Of a DNA stretch of 64,000 bases, positions 18,750-27,257 are shown in pieces. Each line of letters opens with the position of its first letter. Position 1 is the stretch's first letter. Source of the stretch: Elusimicrobiota bacterium (GTDB taxonomy: Bacteria; Elusimicrobiota; Elusimicrobia; Elusimicrobiales; Elusimicrobiaceae); contig JAQXJI010000006.1 of NCBI GenBank assembly GCA_029008615.1, forward strand, positions 167,159 through 231,158, given 5' to 3'. The translations under genes and the position numbers were made by a program. The notes below the pieces were generated by a model, which worked only from the letters and a program-made list of their open reading frames with translations, had not been told where the DNA came from and did no database searches.

Positions 18750-20825
18750 TCAGCCCAAATCAATAATATTCCATTGTTTTTGGTAAAGTTCCATAAGCCT
18801 TTGCTTAAAAGCGGCGTGCTGCGTTTTTTGAAGGAGGGGATCATCGGCGTTAAGCCAATCTCTGTCTTCAACCGCCCAACGCAGGACGTCTTTGTCTTTG
18901 ATAATGTCCCCGGCTTTAAATTCCAAATCGCCGGATTGACGCGTGCCGAGTATTTCGCCCGGTCCGCGCAGTTCCAAATCTTTTTCGCCTATTTTAAAGC
19001 CGTCGCCGGTTTTGCATATTGTATTTATTCTTTCCAAAGAAACGTTACTCGTGTGTTGGCTTACTAAGATACAATAAGATTTTTCCGAGCCTCTGCCTAC
19101 TCTGCCCCTAAGCTGGTGTAAACTCGCCAGGCCGAAACGTTCCGCATTCTGTATAACCATTACGGTGGCGTTTTTTACGTCTATACCTACTTCTATTACC
19201 GGCGTGGCTACCAAAATATCCGTCTTTTTAAGCAGGAAGTCTTCCATAATTTTTTGTTTTTCCGCGCTTTTCATAGCGCCGTGTATCATTGCGATTTTAA
19301 ACTGCGGCATTAATTGTTTTATGCGTTCATATTCCTGTACGGCGGCTTTAAGTTCCAGTTTGTCGCTTTCGTCTATCAAAGGATAAACGATATAAGCCTG
19401 CCTGCCCTTTTCGGCCTCGCGTATGACGGTTTCGAAAGCTTTTGTTTCGCTTAAATGCTCGGTTTGCACTGGCTGACGCCCGGGGGGAAGCTGATCTATT
19501 GTGGAAACGTCCAAATCCCCGTAAAAAGCCAAGGCGAAAGTCCTCGGGATGGGGGTTGCCGTCATTGAAAGCATATCCGTAAATTCGGCCTTGGCGCGCA
19601 GTTTTGCGCGCTGTTTTACACCGAAGCGGTGCTGCTCGTCAACCACTATAAGTTTTAAATTTTTAAACTTGACGTTATCTTCTATCAGCGAATGCGTGCC
19701 TATAACTATATCGGTTTGCCCTTCCGCCAAATATTTCAGGGCGTTTTCTTTCTCTTTTTTCGGCGTCTTGGAGGTTAGCAGTTTTACTTTTACGTCAAGC
19801 CCTTTCAGGTATCTGTTTAAAGTGATAAAGTGCTGGGTCGCCAAAATTTCCGTCGGTGCCATAAAGGCGCATTGATAACCGTTTTCAACAGCCAAAAGCA
19901 TAGCGCAAAGCGCGACTACCGTCTTTCCGGAGCCCACATCGCCCTGTACAAGCCTTGTCATCGGTATGTTTTTTTGCATATCGGAAAAAATTTCGTTTAT
20001 AACGCGGACTTGAGCTTTTGTAAAAGTATATTCCAAATTGTTTTTAAATTTTGAAAGCAAAGTCCTTTTAATTTCGTAATGATATCCCTTTTCCCGGCGG
20101 ACGGTTTGGCGTTTTTTAATGCCCCAGGCCATAGTCATAAGCAAGAATTCTTCGTAAATCATACGTCTGCGCGCATTTTCAAGTTCGCTTATAGAATTGG
20201 GGAAATGTATCGCGCATAATGCTTGTCTTATGTTTAAAAGATTGCGTTTTTGGGCCAGTTCTGGCGGCAGAATTTCCTTTTCTTCCTGCAAATAGTTGCT
20301 TAAAGCGGAAAATTGGACTGAGCGGAAAAACTTATTCGTCAACCCCTGCGTAAGGCTGTAAACGGGGGCAATTCTGCCTGCGTTTATTTTGGCGTCGGGG
20401 GAGTTTACGGGATAATATTCTTCCACCGTTATTTTATTGGAAAAGAACGCGCCTTTTTCATCTCTTTTGCCTATAATCCATAGTTTCGCTTCGGGCCTGA
20501 AATCCCTGCGCATTTGCATAAAAGGGTCAAAACGGCGGATTTTCTTTTTAAACCAAACGGCCTCAACCAGATCGCCAGCCCCATCGCGCAGAAAAGCTTT
20601 AAAAATCAAAAGAGATCTTGCCGGTATGGATTGCGTCCTTATAACGGTATATACGCCCGCGACGCTTTCCGCGCGTTTAAAAGCGGAAAGTTTTGCGTCA
20701 AGCCTTCTGTCTTGGTAAGTTCTGGGGTAATAATGCAGCAAATCGCTGACGGAATTTAAATCCAACTGGGCGAATAATTTTGCTTTTGCGGGGCCTATTC
20801 CTTTTATACTCGTTATTGCGGGCAT
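18750..20825 (-). CDS. recG: ATP-dependent DNA helicase RecG
   Basis: 691 aa; QGDVGSGKT, DEQHRFGVKQR, TATPIPRT, QLRGRVGR. Confidence 0.95.
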   Translation of the reverse strand: MPAITSIKGIGPAKAKLFAQLDLNSVSDLLHYYPRTYQDRRLDAKLSAFKRAESVAGVYTVIRTQSIPARSLLIFKAFLRDGAGDLVEAVWFKKKIRRFDPFMQMRRDFRPEAKLWIIGKRDEKGAFFSNKITVEEYYPVNSPDAKINAGRIAPVYSLTQGLTNKFFRSVQFSALSNYLQEEKEILPPELAQKRNLLNIRQALCAIHFPNSISELENARRRMIYEEFLLMTMAWGIKKRQTVRREKGYHYEIKRTLLSKFKNNLEYTFTKAQVRVINEIFSDMQKNIPMTRLVQGDVGSGKTVVALCAMLLAVENGYQCAFMAPTEILATQHFITLNRYLKGLDVKVKLLTSKTPKKEKENALKYLAEGQTDIVIGTHSLIEDNVKFKNLKLIVVDEQHRFGVKQRAKLRAKAEFTDMLSMTATPIPRTFALAFYGDLDVSTIDQLPPGRQPVQTEHLSETKAFETVIREAEKGRQAYIVYPLIDESDKLELKAAVQEYERIKQLMPQFKIAMIHGAMKSAEKQKIMEDFLLKKTDILVATPVIEVGIDVKNATVMVIQNAERFGLASLHQLRGRVGRGSEKSYCILVSQHTSNVSLERINTICKTGDGFKIGEKDLELRGPGEILGTRQSGDLEFKAGDIIKDKDVLRWAVEDRDWLNADDPLLQKTQHAAFKQRLMELYQKQWNIIDLG

Positions 20826-20973
20826 AATAATATTATAGTTTTTTACCGGCCTGTTCCGTCAACTTCTCCTTGGACGTGGGGCAAAAGGCCCATTTGTTTA
20901 TAGGTCTTAATTCCCTTGTTAATGAAACGCGCATTTATTAGAATTTACTTAATCGGACGTTTAAGGAAAACAA

Positions 20974-22266
20974 ATGTTTAAAAAATTTTTATCTTTATTC
21001 CTGGCTTTTGTTTTATTTTTCGGTTCTTCCGCTTCCGCAGCGGGGGAAATGTCTTTGGACGAGGTTAAAATTATGCTCTCCAAACCGGAAAAATATTCCA
21101 AAAAACCCGAAGTTTTGCTTTCTATGGCCGTTTTGGCCGGAGTATCCGGCTCGGAGAGGATTATAGAATCTTTTATCGCTTTAAAAAGCAAATTGGCCTC
21201 CAAAGAAGCGCTGCTTGCGGAAATGCAAAACACCCGTGTTTTAAATGCAGGCAAAAAAGTTTTTATCACTATTAAAGACGGGTCCGGTTCTTATCAGCTT
21301 AATTTCCCCGCTTTGGATCATCGATATCATTGGCGCAGGGCCAATGTTTACGAACCCGCGCTCGAAAAAGTTAAAAAACACAGATACGCCTATCTTGAAT
21401 ATTATAGATCTCCGGAAGTGCGGGCCCGCTTGGATATCGCGGAAAAGGAATTTGCCGCAGTGGAAAAAGAATTTAAAGCTTTGGAAAGGTTATGGTCTTC
21501 AAACCGCAATAAACTTTTAAAAGCCGCCGCACCCGCGGAAGAAAAAGCTTTGAAGAGGGAAATAACTCTTCTTCAAAAAGAAATAGCTTCAAAACAGTCT
21601 TCTTTTGCCGAAGCGCAGTATGAAGTTTTTAAAAGGGAGTACAATACGATATCCGCCATTCTCAGGAATAAGGCCGGTTTGTTTTTACCGCCGGAAATTG
21701 ACAAATTTATAAGGAGAATGGAAGTCGATTTATCCCGTTTTCAAAGAGCTTCCTCCGCAGAGGACGTTGCTTTTGCGCGCCGTGCTTTGCGCGAATCTTT
21801 GGAACGGTTCTCTTCCGTTTCGGCCGGGGTTGCCCCTAAGGAAATAAAATATTACAGAGAAACCTTAAATAAATTTTTTAGAGATATTTCAAGCAAATTA
21901 AGTTTAAAATCTTCTTTACCTCTGCTCAGCGCGGCCGGGCTTGGAATATTGATGCTTTCGGCCCAAAGCGCGCAAGCGGCTAAAATTTCAAACAGAAGAA
22001 CGGTTGTATCCAGAACTTTAAAATACTCCTATGTCGAAACCCCTTCGCTTATGCTTGCCAATGTTTTGGCTTTGCGCAATTCTTACGGGGGAGATTTGGT
22101 GGCTGACGTTATTTATGAAAATCAGGAATACGTTTCCATTTTGTCCAAACAGACGGAGAATTTAAAGAAAATGGCGGAAATAGCCCCTGCCGGGCCGGCC
22201 GCCGCCGATGTCGTGATAAGCTCCCAAAATTTCAGTTTGCCTCTTTATCAAGGTTTTGGCTTTTAA
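20974..22266 (+). CDS. Exported coiled-coil-rich hypothetical protein
   Basis: 430 aa with Sec signal; no family recognised; 3' end overlaps the recombinase gene on the other strand. Confidence 0.6.
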   Translation: MFKKFLSLFLAFVLFFGSSASAAGEMSLDEVKIMLSKPEKYSKKPEVLLSMAVLAGVSGSERIIESFIALKSKLASKEALLAEMQNTRVLNAGKKVFITIKDGSGSYQLNFPALDHRYHWRRANVYEPALEKVKKHRYAYLEYYRSPEVRARLDIAEKEFAAVEKEFKALERLWSSNRNKLLKAAAPAEEKALKREITLLQKEIASKQSSFAEAQYEVFKREYNTISAILRNKAGLFLPPEIDKFIRRMEVDLSRFQRASSAEDVAFARRALRESLERFSSVSAGVAPKEIKYYRETLNKFFRDISSKLSLKSSLPLLSAAGLGILMLSAQSAQAAKISNRRTVVSRTLKYSYVETPSLMLANVLALRNSYGGDLVADVIYENQEYVSILSKQTENLKKMAEIAPAGPAAADVVISSQNFSLPLYQGFGF

Positions 22267-23149
22267 CTTCGTGCCCGCGCGGATGAAGCCTGGTGTGCTT
22301 TTCTTTTATATCGCTTATATTTACGTGAGTATAAATTTGCGTTGTGCTTAGGCTTTCGTGCCCGAGCATTTCCTGCAAACTCCTTAAATCGGCCCCGCCT
22401 TTTAACAAATGTGAAGCAAAGGTATGCCTGAACAAATGCGGATAAACCCGCCTTGTAATGCCTGCCGCTTTAGCCAAGTTCTCAATATCCTTCCAGACGG
22501 AAATTCTGCTTATTTTTTTGCCTCTGTTGTTTAAAAAGAGTGCGCTGTCGGTGTCCTTGCCGATAAACTTAGCCTGACGCTGATCAAGGTAAGCGTCCAC
22601 CACGCGGCAGGCGTGTTCGTGTATCGGCACAAAGCGTTGTTTGCGTCCTTTGCCGAAAGCCAAAACCCAGCCTTCTTTGGTGTTTACGTTTTCCGTACTT
22701 AAATTAGTCAGTTCGGAAACGCGTATGCCGCTGGCGTAAAAAAGCGTTATTATGCAAAATGTGCGCCAATGGGCGAAGTCTTTCGGCTTAAATGAAAGCA
22801 GTTTATGCATTTCTTCGGGAGAAAGCTGTTGTGGTATTTTTCTGATAAGCCTTGGGGAGAGCAAAAATCTTGTCGGTTCCTCGTTTATTACGCCTTCCGC
22901 CATAAGAAATTTATAATAATTTTTTACGGCTTCGGTTTTTCTGAATACGCTTGAAGGAGCAAGATTCGCTTCCGATTTAAGATGATAAATATAAGCGTCC
23001 AAAAATTCCGGCGTGGCCTGTTCGGATTCAATATTATTGGCTTGGCAAAAGTCCAAATATTGTTTTAAATCGCGAACATATGCCTCCACGGTATTGGCAG
23101 AAAGTTGCCTTTCAAAAGACAAATGGCTTTTAAAATCGTCAATCGGCAT
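22232..23149 (-). CDS. XerC/XerD-type tyrosine recombinase
   Basis: 305 aa; YPHLFRHTFASHLLKGGADLRSLQEMLGHESLSTTQIYTHV. Confidence 0.9.
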   Translation of the reverse strand: MPIDDFKSHLSFERQLSANTVEAYVRDLKQYLDFCQANNIESEQATPEFLDAYIYHLKSEANLAPSSVFRKTEAVKNYYKFLMAEGVINEEPTRFLLSPRLIRKIPQQLSPEEMHKLLSFKPKDFAHWRTFCIITLFYASGIRVSELTNLSTENVNTKEGWVLAFGKGRKQRFVPIHEHACRVVDAYLDQRQAKFIGKDTDSALFLNNRGKKISRISVWKDIENLAKAAGITRRVYPHLFRHTFASHLLKGGADLRSLQEMLGHESLSTTQIYTHVNISDIKEKHTRLHPRGHEVKSQNLDKEAN

Positions 23150-23210
23150 AAAAATATTGTATAAAATTTGCTTTTGGTAAGCTTTTACGGTTTTTACGAA
23201 GGGTAAAAAA

Positions 23211-23699
23211 TTAGTTTAGTTCCTTCACGGTACTTTGCTTTTTGCGTAGCATTAAATCTTTAAGGAGTTCGCTTACGGCTTTGTGTAAAACCGGGTGGAT
23301 AAAATCGGGGGCGATTTCATTTAACGGGGCAAGCACAAATTCCCGTTCGGACAAAGCTTTGTGGGGGATTGTCAAATCGGGGAGGTTTATGGTTTCTTCT
23401 TCGTAGAACAGTATGTCCAAATCAATCACGCGCGGGCCGTTGCGGAAAGTCGGTTTACGGCCCAAAGAGGCTTCCAACTCTTTTAATTTTTTAAGAAGAG
23501 GCAAAGGTTTAAGGTCGGTTTGCAACAGTAAAACCGTATTTACAAAATCCGCCTGATCTGCAAAACCTTCCGGTTTGGAAATAATATAATTCGCGGTTTT
23601 TATAACTGTGCCGGCTTGATTAAGCGCGGATACGGCCCGGTCAATATTTCCCTTAGCCGGGGCTATGTTTGAACCTAAGGCTATAAAAACTTTTGACAT
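23211..23699 (-). CDS. folK: HPPK
   Basis: FIALGSNIAPAKGNID; GPRVIDLDILFYEEE; IPHKALSEREFVLAPL. Confidence 0.93.
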   Translation of the reverse strand: MSKVFIALGSNIAPAKGNIDRAVSALNQAGTVIKTANYIISKPEGFADQADFVNTVLLLQTDLKPLPLLKKLKELEASLGRKPTFRNGPRVIDLDILFYEEETINLPDLTIPHKALSEREFVLAPLNEIAPDFIHPVLHKAVSELLKDLMLRKKQSTVKELN

Positions 23700-24049
23700 T
23701 AATTATTGCCTCTGTATTCGGCCCAGCGGTCTTCGGCTTCGGCCACTTTGACGGAATACAAATGCGGGAAAAGCTTCTTAATCCGACGGTAAATCCAAAT
23801 GCAGAGGGTTTCCGTAGTGGGGTTGTCAAAAAAAGCGCACAAATCTTTGCCTTCAAAACGGTCGTCAATTTCTCTTTTAAACGCTGCCGACAAATCGCGG
23901 AAATCAAGCAGATATCCTTCGGCGTTAAGCGGGCCGTAAAATGTTATTTCGTATCGGAAGGTATGCTCGTGAGAAGCCTCGGCCAAAGCGCCTCCGTGGC
24001 CGTGACGTGCGGTAAAAAAGCCCGTCTGCGTAAGGTAGATTTTCGTCAT
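23699..24049 (-). CDS. 6-pyruvoyl-tetrahydropterin synthase paralog, PTPS-III-like
   Basis: PTPS fold signatures (ARHGH, EASHEH, DFRDL, PTTETLCIWI); lacks the QueD-type catalytic Cys and has ExxHEH. Confidence 0.8.
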   Translation of the reverse strand: MTKIYLTQTGFFTARHGHGGALAEASHEHTFRYEITFYGPLNAEGYLLDFRDLSAAFKREIDDRFEGKDLCAFFDNPTTETLCIWIYRRIKKLFPHLYSVKVAEAEDRWAEYRGNN

Positions 24050-24840
24050 TTTGCGGTCTCTAGTTCTTCAAAAAAGTTGATTATTTTACGCGTTTCTTTT
24101 ACGTCGTGTACGCGCAGAATGTCCGCCCCGTTTTGCAGGGCTACCAAATTGGCAGCCAAAGTCTGCGCTTTGCGTTTGGGGGCGCCTTCGCATTTTTGGC
24201 TTAAAAAAGTTTTGCGCGAAAGTCCGGCCAACATCCTTACGCCCAACTCTTTAAAAAAATCCAAATGTTTAAGAAGTTCGTAATTTTGCGCGCGGGTCTT
24301 GGCAAAGCCAAAACCGACGTCAATAATAATATTTTCTTTTGCTATTTTGCAGGATATGGCTTCTTCAATTTTTTGCGCCAAAAAATCTTTTATTTCGTCT
24401 AGCAAATTTTGGTAATCGGTCATCGTTTGCATCGTTTGCGGAGTACCGCGCGTGTGCATTACCACTATTTGCGCGTTAAAATCTTTAACCAATTTGAACA
24501 TTTCTTTGTCGGGCGTGCCGCTGACGTCGTTTATAATATTTACTCCGGCTTTAAGGCCCGCCAAGGCGACGGGTATTTTTACGGTGTCTAAAGAAACGGG
24601 AACTTTGGGCCATATTTTACGCACTTCGGCAATCAGCGGTATTACGCGCGAGAGCTCTTCTTCCGCTGATACGGGCTGAGCGAACGGCCTGGTGGATTCC
24701 CCGCCGATATCCAAAATATCCGCACCTTCGCGCAGATAATCTTTGCATTTTGCCATAAGAATATTCAAATTGTTTTGAGGATTTCCGTCGTAAAAAGAAT
24801 CTGGCGTGGCGTTCACAATCCCCATTAACTGCCGTTTCAT
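24046..24840 (-). CDS. folP: Dihydropteroate synthase
   Basis: MGIVNATPDSFYDG; DILDIGGESTRP; VSLDTVK; IIIDVGFGFAK. Confidence 0.95.
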   Translation of the reverse strand: MKRQLMGIVNATPDSFYDGNPQNNLNILMAKCKDYLREGADILDIGGESTRPFAQPVSAEEELSRVIPLIAEVRKIWPKVPVSLDTVKIPVALAGLKAGVNIINDVSGTPDKEMFKLVKDFNAQIVVMHTRGTPQTMQTMTDYQNLLDEIKDFLAQKIEEAISCKIAKENIIIDVGFGFAKTRAQNYELLKHLDFFKELGVRMLAGLSRKTFLSQKCEGAPKRKAQTLAANLVALQNGADILRVHDVKETRKIINFFEELETAK

Positions 24841-24876
24841 ATATTAATCCTTACCTTTTGCAAGACTTTGAAGGTT

Positions 24877-25497
24877 TTATTTAATCATTTCAAGAAATTC
24901 GTTGCGGACTTCCATTTTTTTAAATGCGCCGCGTATCGCGCTGGTTACCATTACAGCATCGTGCTTTTCAATTCCGCGCGAGCTTATGCACATATGTTTG
25001 GCTTTGCATACCACCATTACGCCGTAAGGCTTTAAAGTTTCCATAAGGCTGTCGGCTATTTGCGATACCAGCTTTTCCTGTATTTGCAGGCGTCTGGCGT
25101 AAACTTCCACCAAGCGCGCCAATTTGGAAATGCCCAAAACGCGCCCTTTTGGCAGATATCCTATTGAAATGGTACCGAAAAACGGCTGTAAATGATGTTC
25201 GCAGGTAGAGTAAAATTCAATATTTTTTAAGACGACCATCTCCTCGCAGGAGCCTTCCGTAAAGGTTTTAAGGACGTCTTGCGGCTTCATTTTATATCCG
25301 CCGTAAAGTTTATCCCAACTGCGCACGATGCGCGCGGGGGTTTCAAGCAGGCCTTCGCGGGCGGGATCGTCGCCTATATAAGCCAGGATATTACGCAGGC
25401 TTTGCATTACTTCTTCTTTGCTTACTTTACGTTTATCAGTTTGTGCAGCTGAACGCTTAATCTTATTTGCGGATTTTGTTTTATCAGTTCTAGGCAT
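24877..25497 (-). CDS. folE: GTP cyclohydrolase I
   Basis: DDPAREGLLETPARIVRSW; YSTCEHHLQPFFG; MCISSRGIEKHDAVMVTSAIRGAF; 5' end overlaps queE. Confidence 0.93.
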   Translation of the reverse strand: MPRTDKTKSANKIKRSAAQTDKRKVSKEEVMQSLRNILAYIGDDPAREGLLETPARIVRSWDKLYGGYKMKPQDVLKTFTEGSCEEMVVLKNIEFYSTCEHHLQPFFGTISIGYLPKGRVLGISKLARLVEVYARRLQIQEKLVSQIADSLMETLKPYGVMVVCKAKHMCISSRGIEKHDAVMVTSAIRGAFKKMEVRNEFLEMIK

Positions 25498-26048
25498 TTG
25501 GTTAAATTCTCCTGTTTGTTTCCTTCCGGCTGTATGCAGAAAACCGCGCCGGGCTTAAGATACTTTTGATATTGTAAAGCCTGCCGCGCGGAATTTTCCT
25601 GTGCGTCAATGACGCATTTTATGACGTCGGCTTTTTTCAGCATAGCTTCGGCGGGGTTCTTTTTGGGGGAAACGGTAAGGCATTTTGCCAAACCGGAATC
25701 TATATTTACGGAACCGTTTGTTTCAATATGTATTTCCACGCCGTTTTTATTCAAAAGTTCCAAAAGCGGGGCTATGTGCTGTTCGCAAGGTTCTCCGCCG
25801 GTAATTATTACCCTTGGGCAGGCGTACTTTTTAACTTCTTCAAGTATGTCTTCGGGACGCATAAGCGCATTTGTTTTTTGGGAGTATTTTGTATCGCACC
25901 AAGCGCACCCCATAGAGCAGCCGGCCAAGCGTATGAATACCGCCGCGCAGCCGCAGTAAGGCCCTTCCCCCTGTATAGAATAAAAAATCTCGTTTACTTT
26001 AAGGCTTTCTGATGACACTTGCAGAGTCCTCGTTTTCCCATATTTCAA
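25422..26048 (-). CDS. queE: 7-carboxy-7-deazaguanine synthase
   Basis: FYSIQGEGPYCGCAAVFIRLAGCSMGCAWCDTKYS radical SAM motif. Confidence 0.92.
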   Translation of the reverse strand: MKYGKTRTLQVSSESLKVNEIFYSIQGEGPYCGCAAVFIRLAGCSMGCAWCDTKYSQKTNALMRPEDILEEVKKYACPRVIITGGEPCEQHIAPLLELLNKNGVEIHIETNGSVNIDSGLAKCLTVSPKKNPAEAMLKKADVIKCVIDAQENSARQALQYQKYLKPGAVFCIQPEGNKQENLTKCLELIKQNPQIRLSVQLHKLINVK

Positions 26049-26346
26049 GCGTTTTCAGTTCAAGATTTTTTGCTTCCAACATTTTCGCGGTTTTGTCGAA
26101 CAGCGCCTGACAAAGATTCTCCGCCGTAGGATTTGGATAAATATCGTTTAGAAATTTATGGTCCGGCAGTACGGAATCAAGCATCGGTTTAAGCAGTTTG
26201 AAATCGTATACCATACCGTTTTCCCGTATCGGGCCTTCAATTTCAAAAACGGCTTTCCAAGTATGTCCGTGCAAATTGGCGCAGTCCCCGTCGTAATTCG
26301 GCAGTTTATGGGCGGAGCTGAACTTCCTAATTATTCTCAGAATCAT
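25999..26346 (-). CDS. queD: 6-carboxy-5,6,7,8-tetrahydropterin synthase
   Basis: FSSAHKLPNYDGDCANLHGHTW (CxxxHGH); start set at MILRIIRKF. Confidence 0.9.
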   Translation of the reverse strand: MILRIIRKFSSAHKLPNYDGDCANLHGHTWKAVFEIEGPIRENGMVYDFKLLKPMLDSVLPDHKFLNDIYPNPTAENLCQALFDKTAKMLEAKNLELKTLEIWENEDSASVIRKP

Positions 26347-27205
26347 CGTCTTTATGCTCGGCTTGTTCGTCTTCGGATTCTTCTTGCTCGTTGTTTTCGT
26401 CCGTTTCGGCGTTTTCTGCTTCAACGGGGAGAGGCTGCGCTCTTTTTGCGTTAAATACGAGCTGTCCGTAAATTATGAATACCGCCAAATACGCAAACCC
26501 CGCCAAGAAGCCCGGGACAGGCGTGAAGTAGCTGATTATATAAATAAGGAAAGCCGGCGCCTGCACATAGCAGGCCAGTTTGTAATTGTCGCCGCTTTGC
26601 GTCTGCGCGCGCATAGCTTTGCCTAAAATCAGCATTATGATAAAAGCCAGTATCAGCATAAAAGGAACTCTGAATATCTGCGCCAAAAGCATAAAGGCCA
26701 ATATTGCGCCGGCGGCCATATTCGTTATGGGTTCTTTGGCGGCGTTTAAAGCGGCTCTGTCAAGGTTGGCGTTTAAGTCCTGCGGCAAAGGCGTTTCCTG
26801 ATATCGTCCGTTAAAAGAGAAATAAAGTTTATCCGGGCCTACCAAAATAATGGTTCTGTCGTTTGCCATTTGCGTGGGATAGACGGGTTCGGTTCTGCCG
26901 GTGTCAAAAACTATATTGTAACCGCCCATATTTTCGGGGCTGATTTTAAGGGTTTCGTTGTCATTTACTTCCATTATGCCGTTATTTATGGTCATTTCAG
27001 GCATATAATCGACTAATGTATCCACGGCTCCGGCTATGCGCGGCCTCATTACAAATATGGAAAAGAGGGCGGTTATCACGGCCGTAAGTATAAAAATGTA
27101 AAACACGAAAAAAGACGCTCTCCACGCCGATTTTCCTAAGCCTTGCAAATAAAACTTCATACTGTAAAGGGCTTTTATTGGTCCAAGTAACATAAATCCT
27201 CCCAA
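26327..27205 (-). CDS. YIP1-family/DUF1189-like membrane protein
   Basis: 292 aa with N-terminal and multiple C-terminal TM helices; acidic tail. Confidence 0.5.
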   Translation of the reverse strand: MGGFMLLGPIKALYSMKFYLQGLGKSAWRASFFVFYIFILTAVITALFSIFVMRPRIAGAVDTLVDYMPEMTINNGIMEVNDNETLKISPENMGGYNIVFDTGRTEPVYPTQMANDRTIILVGPDKLYFSFNGRYQETPLPQDLNANLDRAALNAAKEPITNMAAGAILAFMLLAQIFRVPFMLILAFIIMLILGKAMRAQTQSGDNYKLACYVQAPAFLIYIISYFTPVPGFLAGFAYLAVFIIYGQLVFNAKRAQPLPVEAENAETDENNEQEESEDEQAEHKDDDSENN

Positions 27206-27257
27206 AATGATATATTAACTATATAATAAGTATAGCAAACTTGGCGGAGGTTATTTT

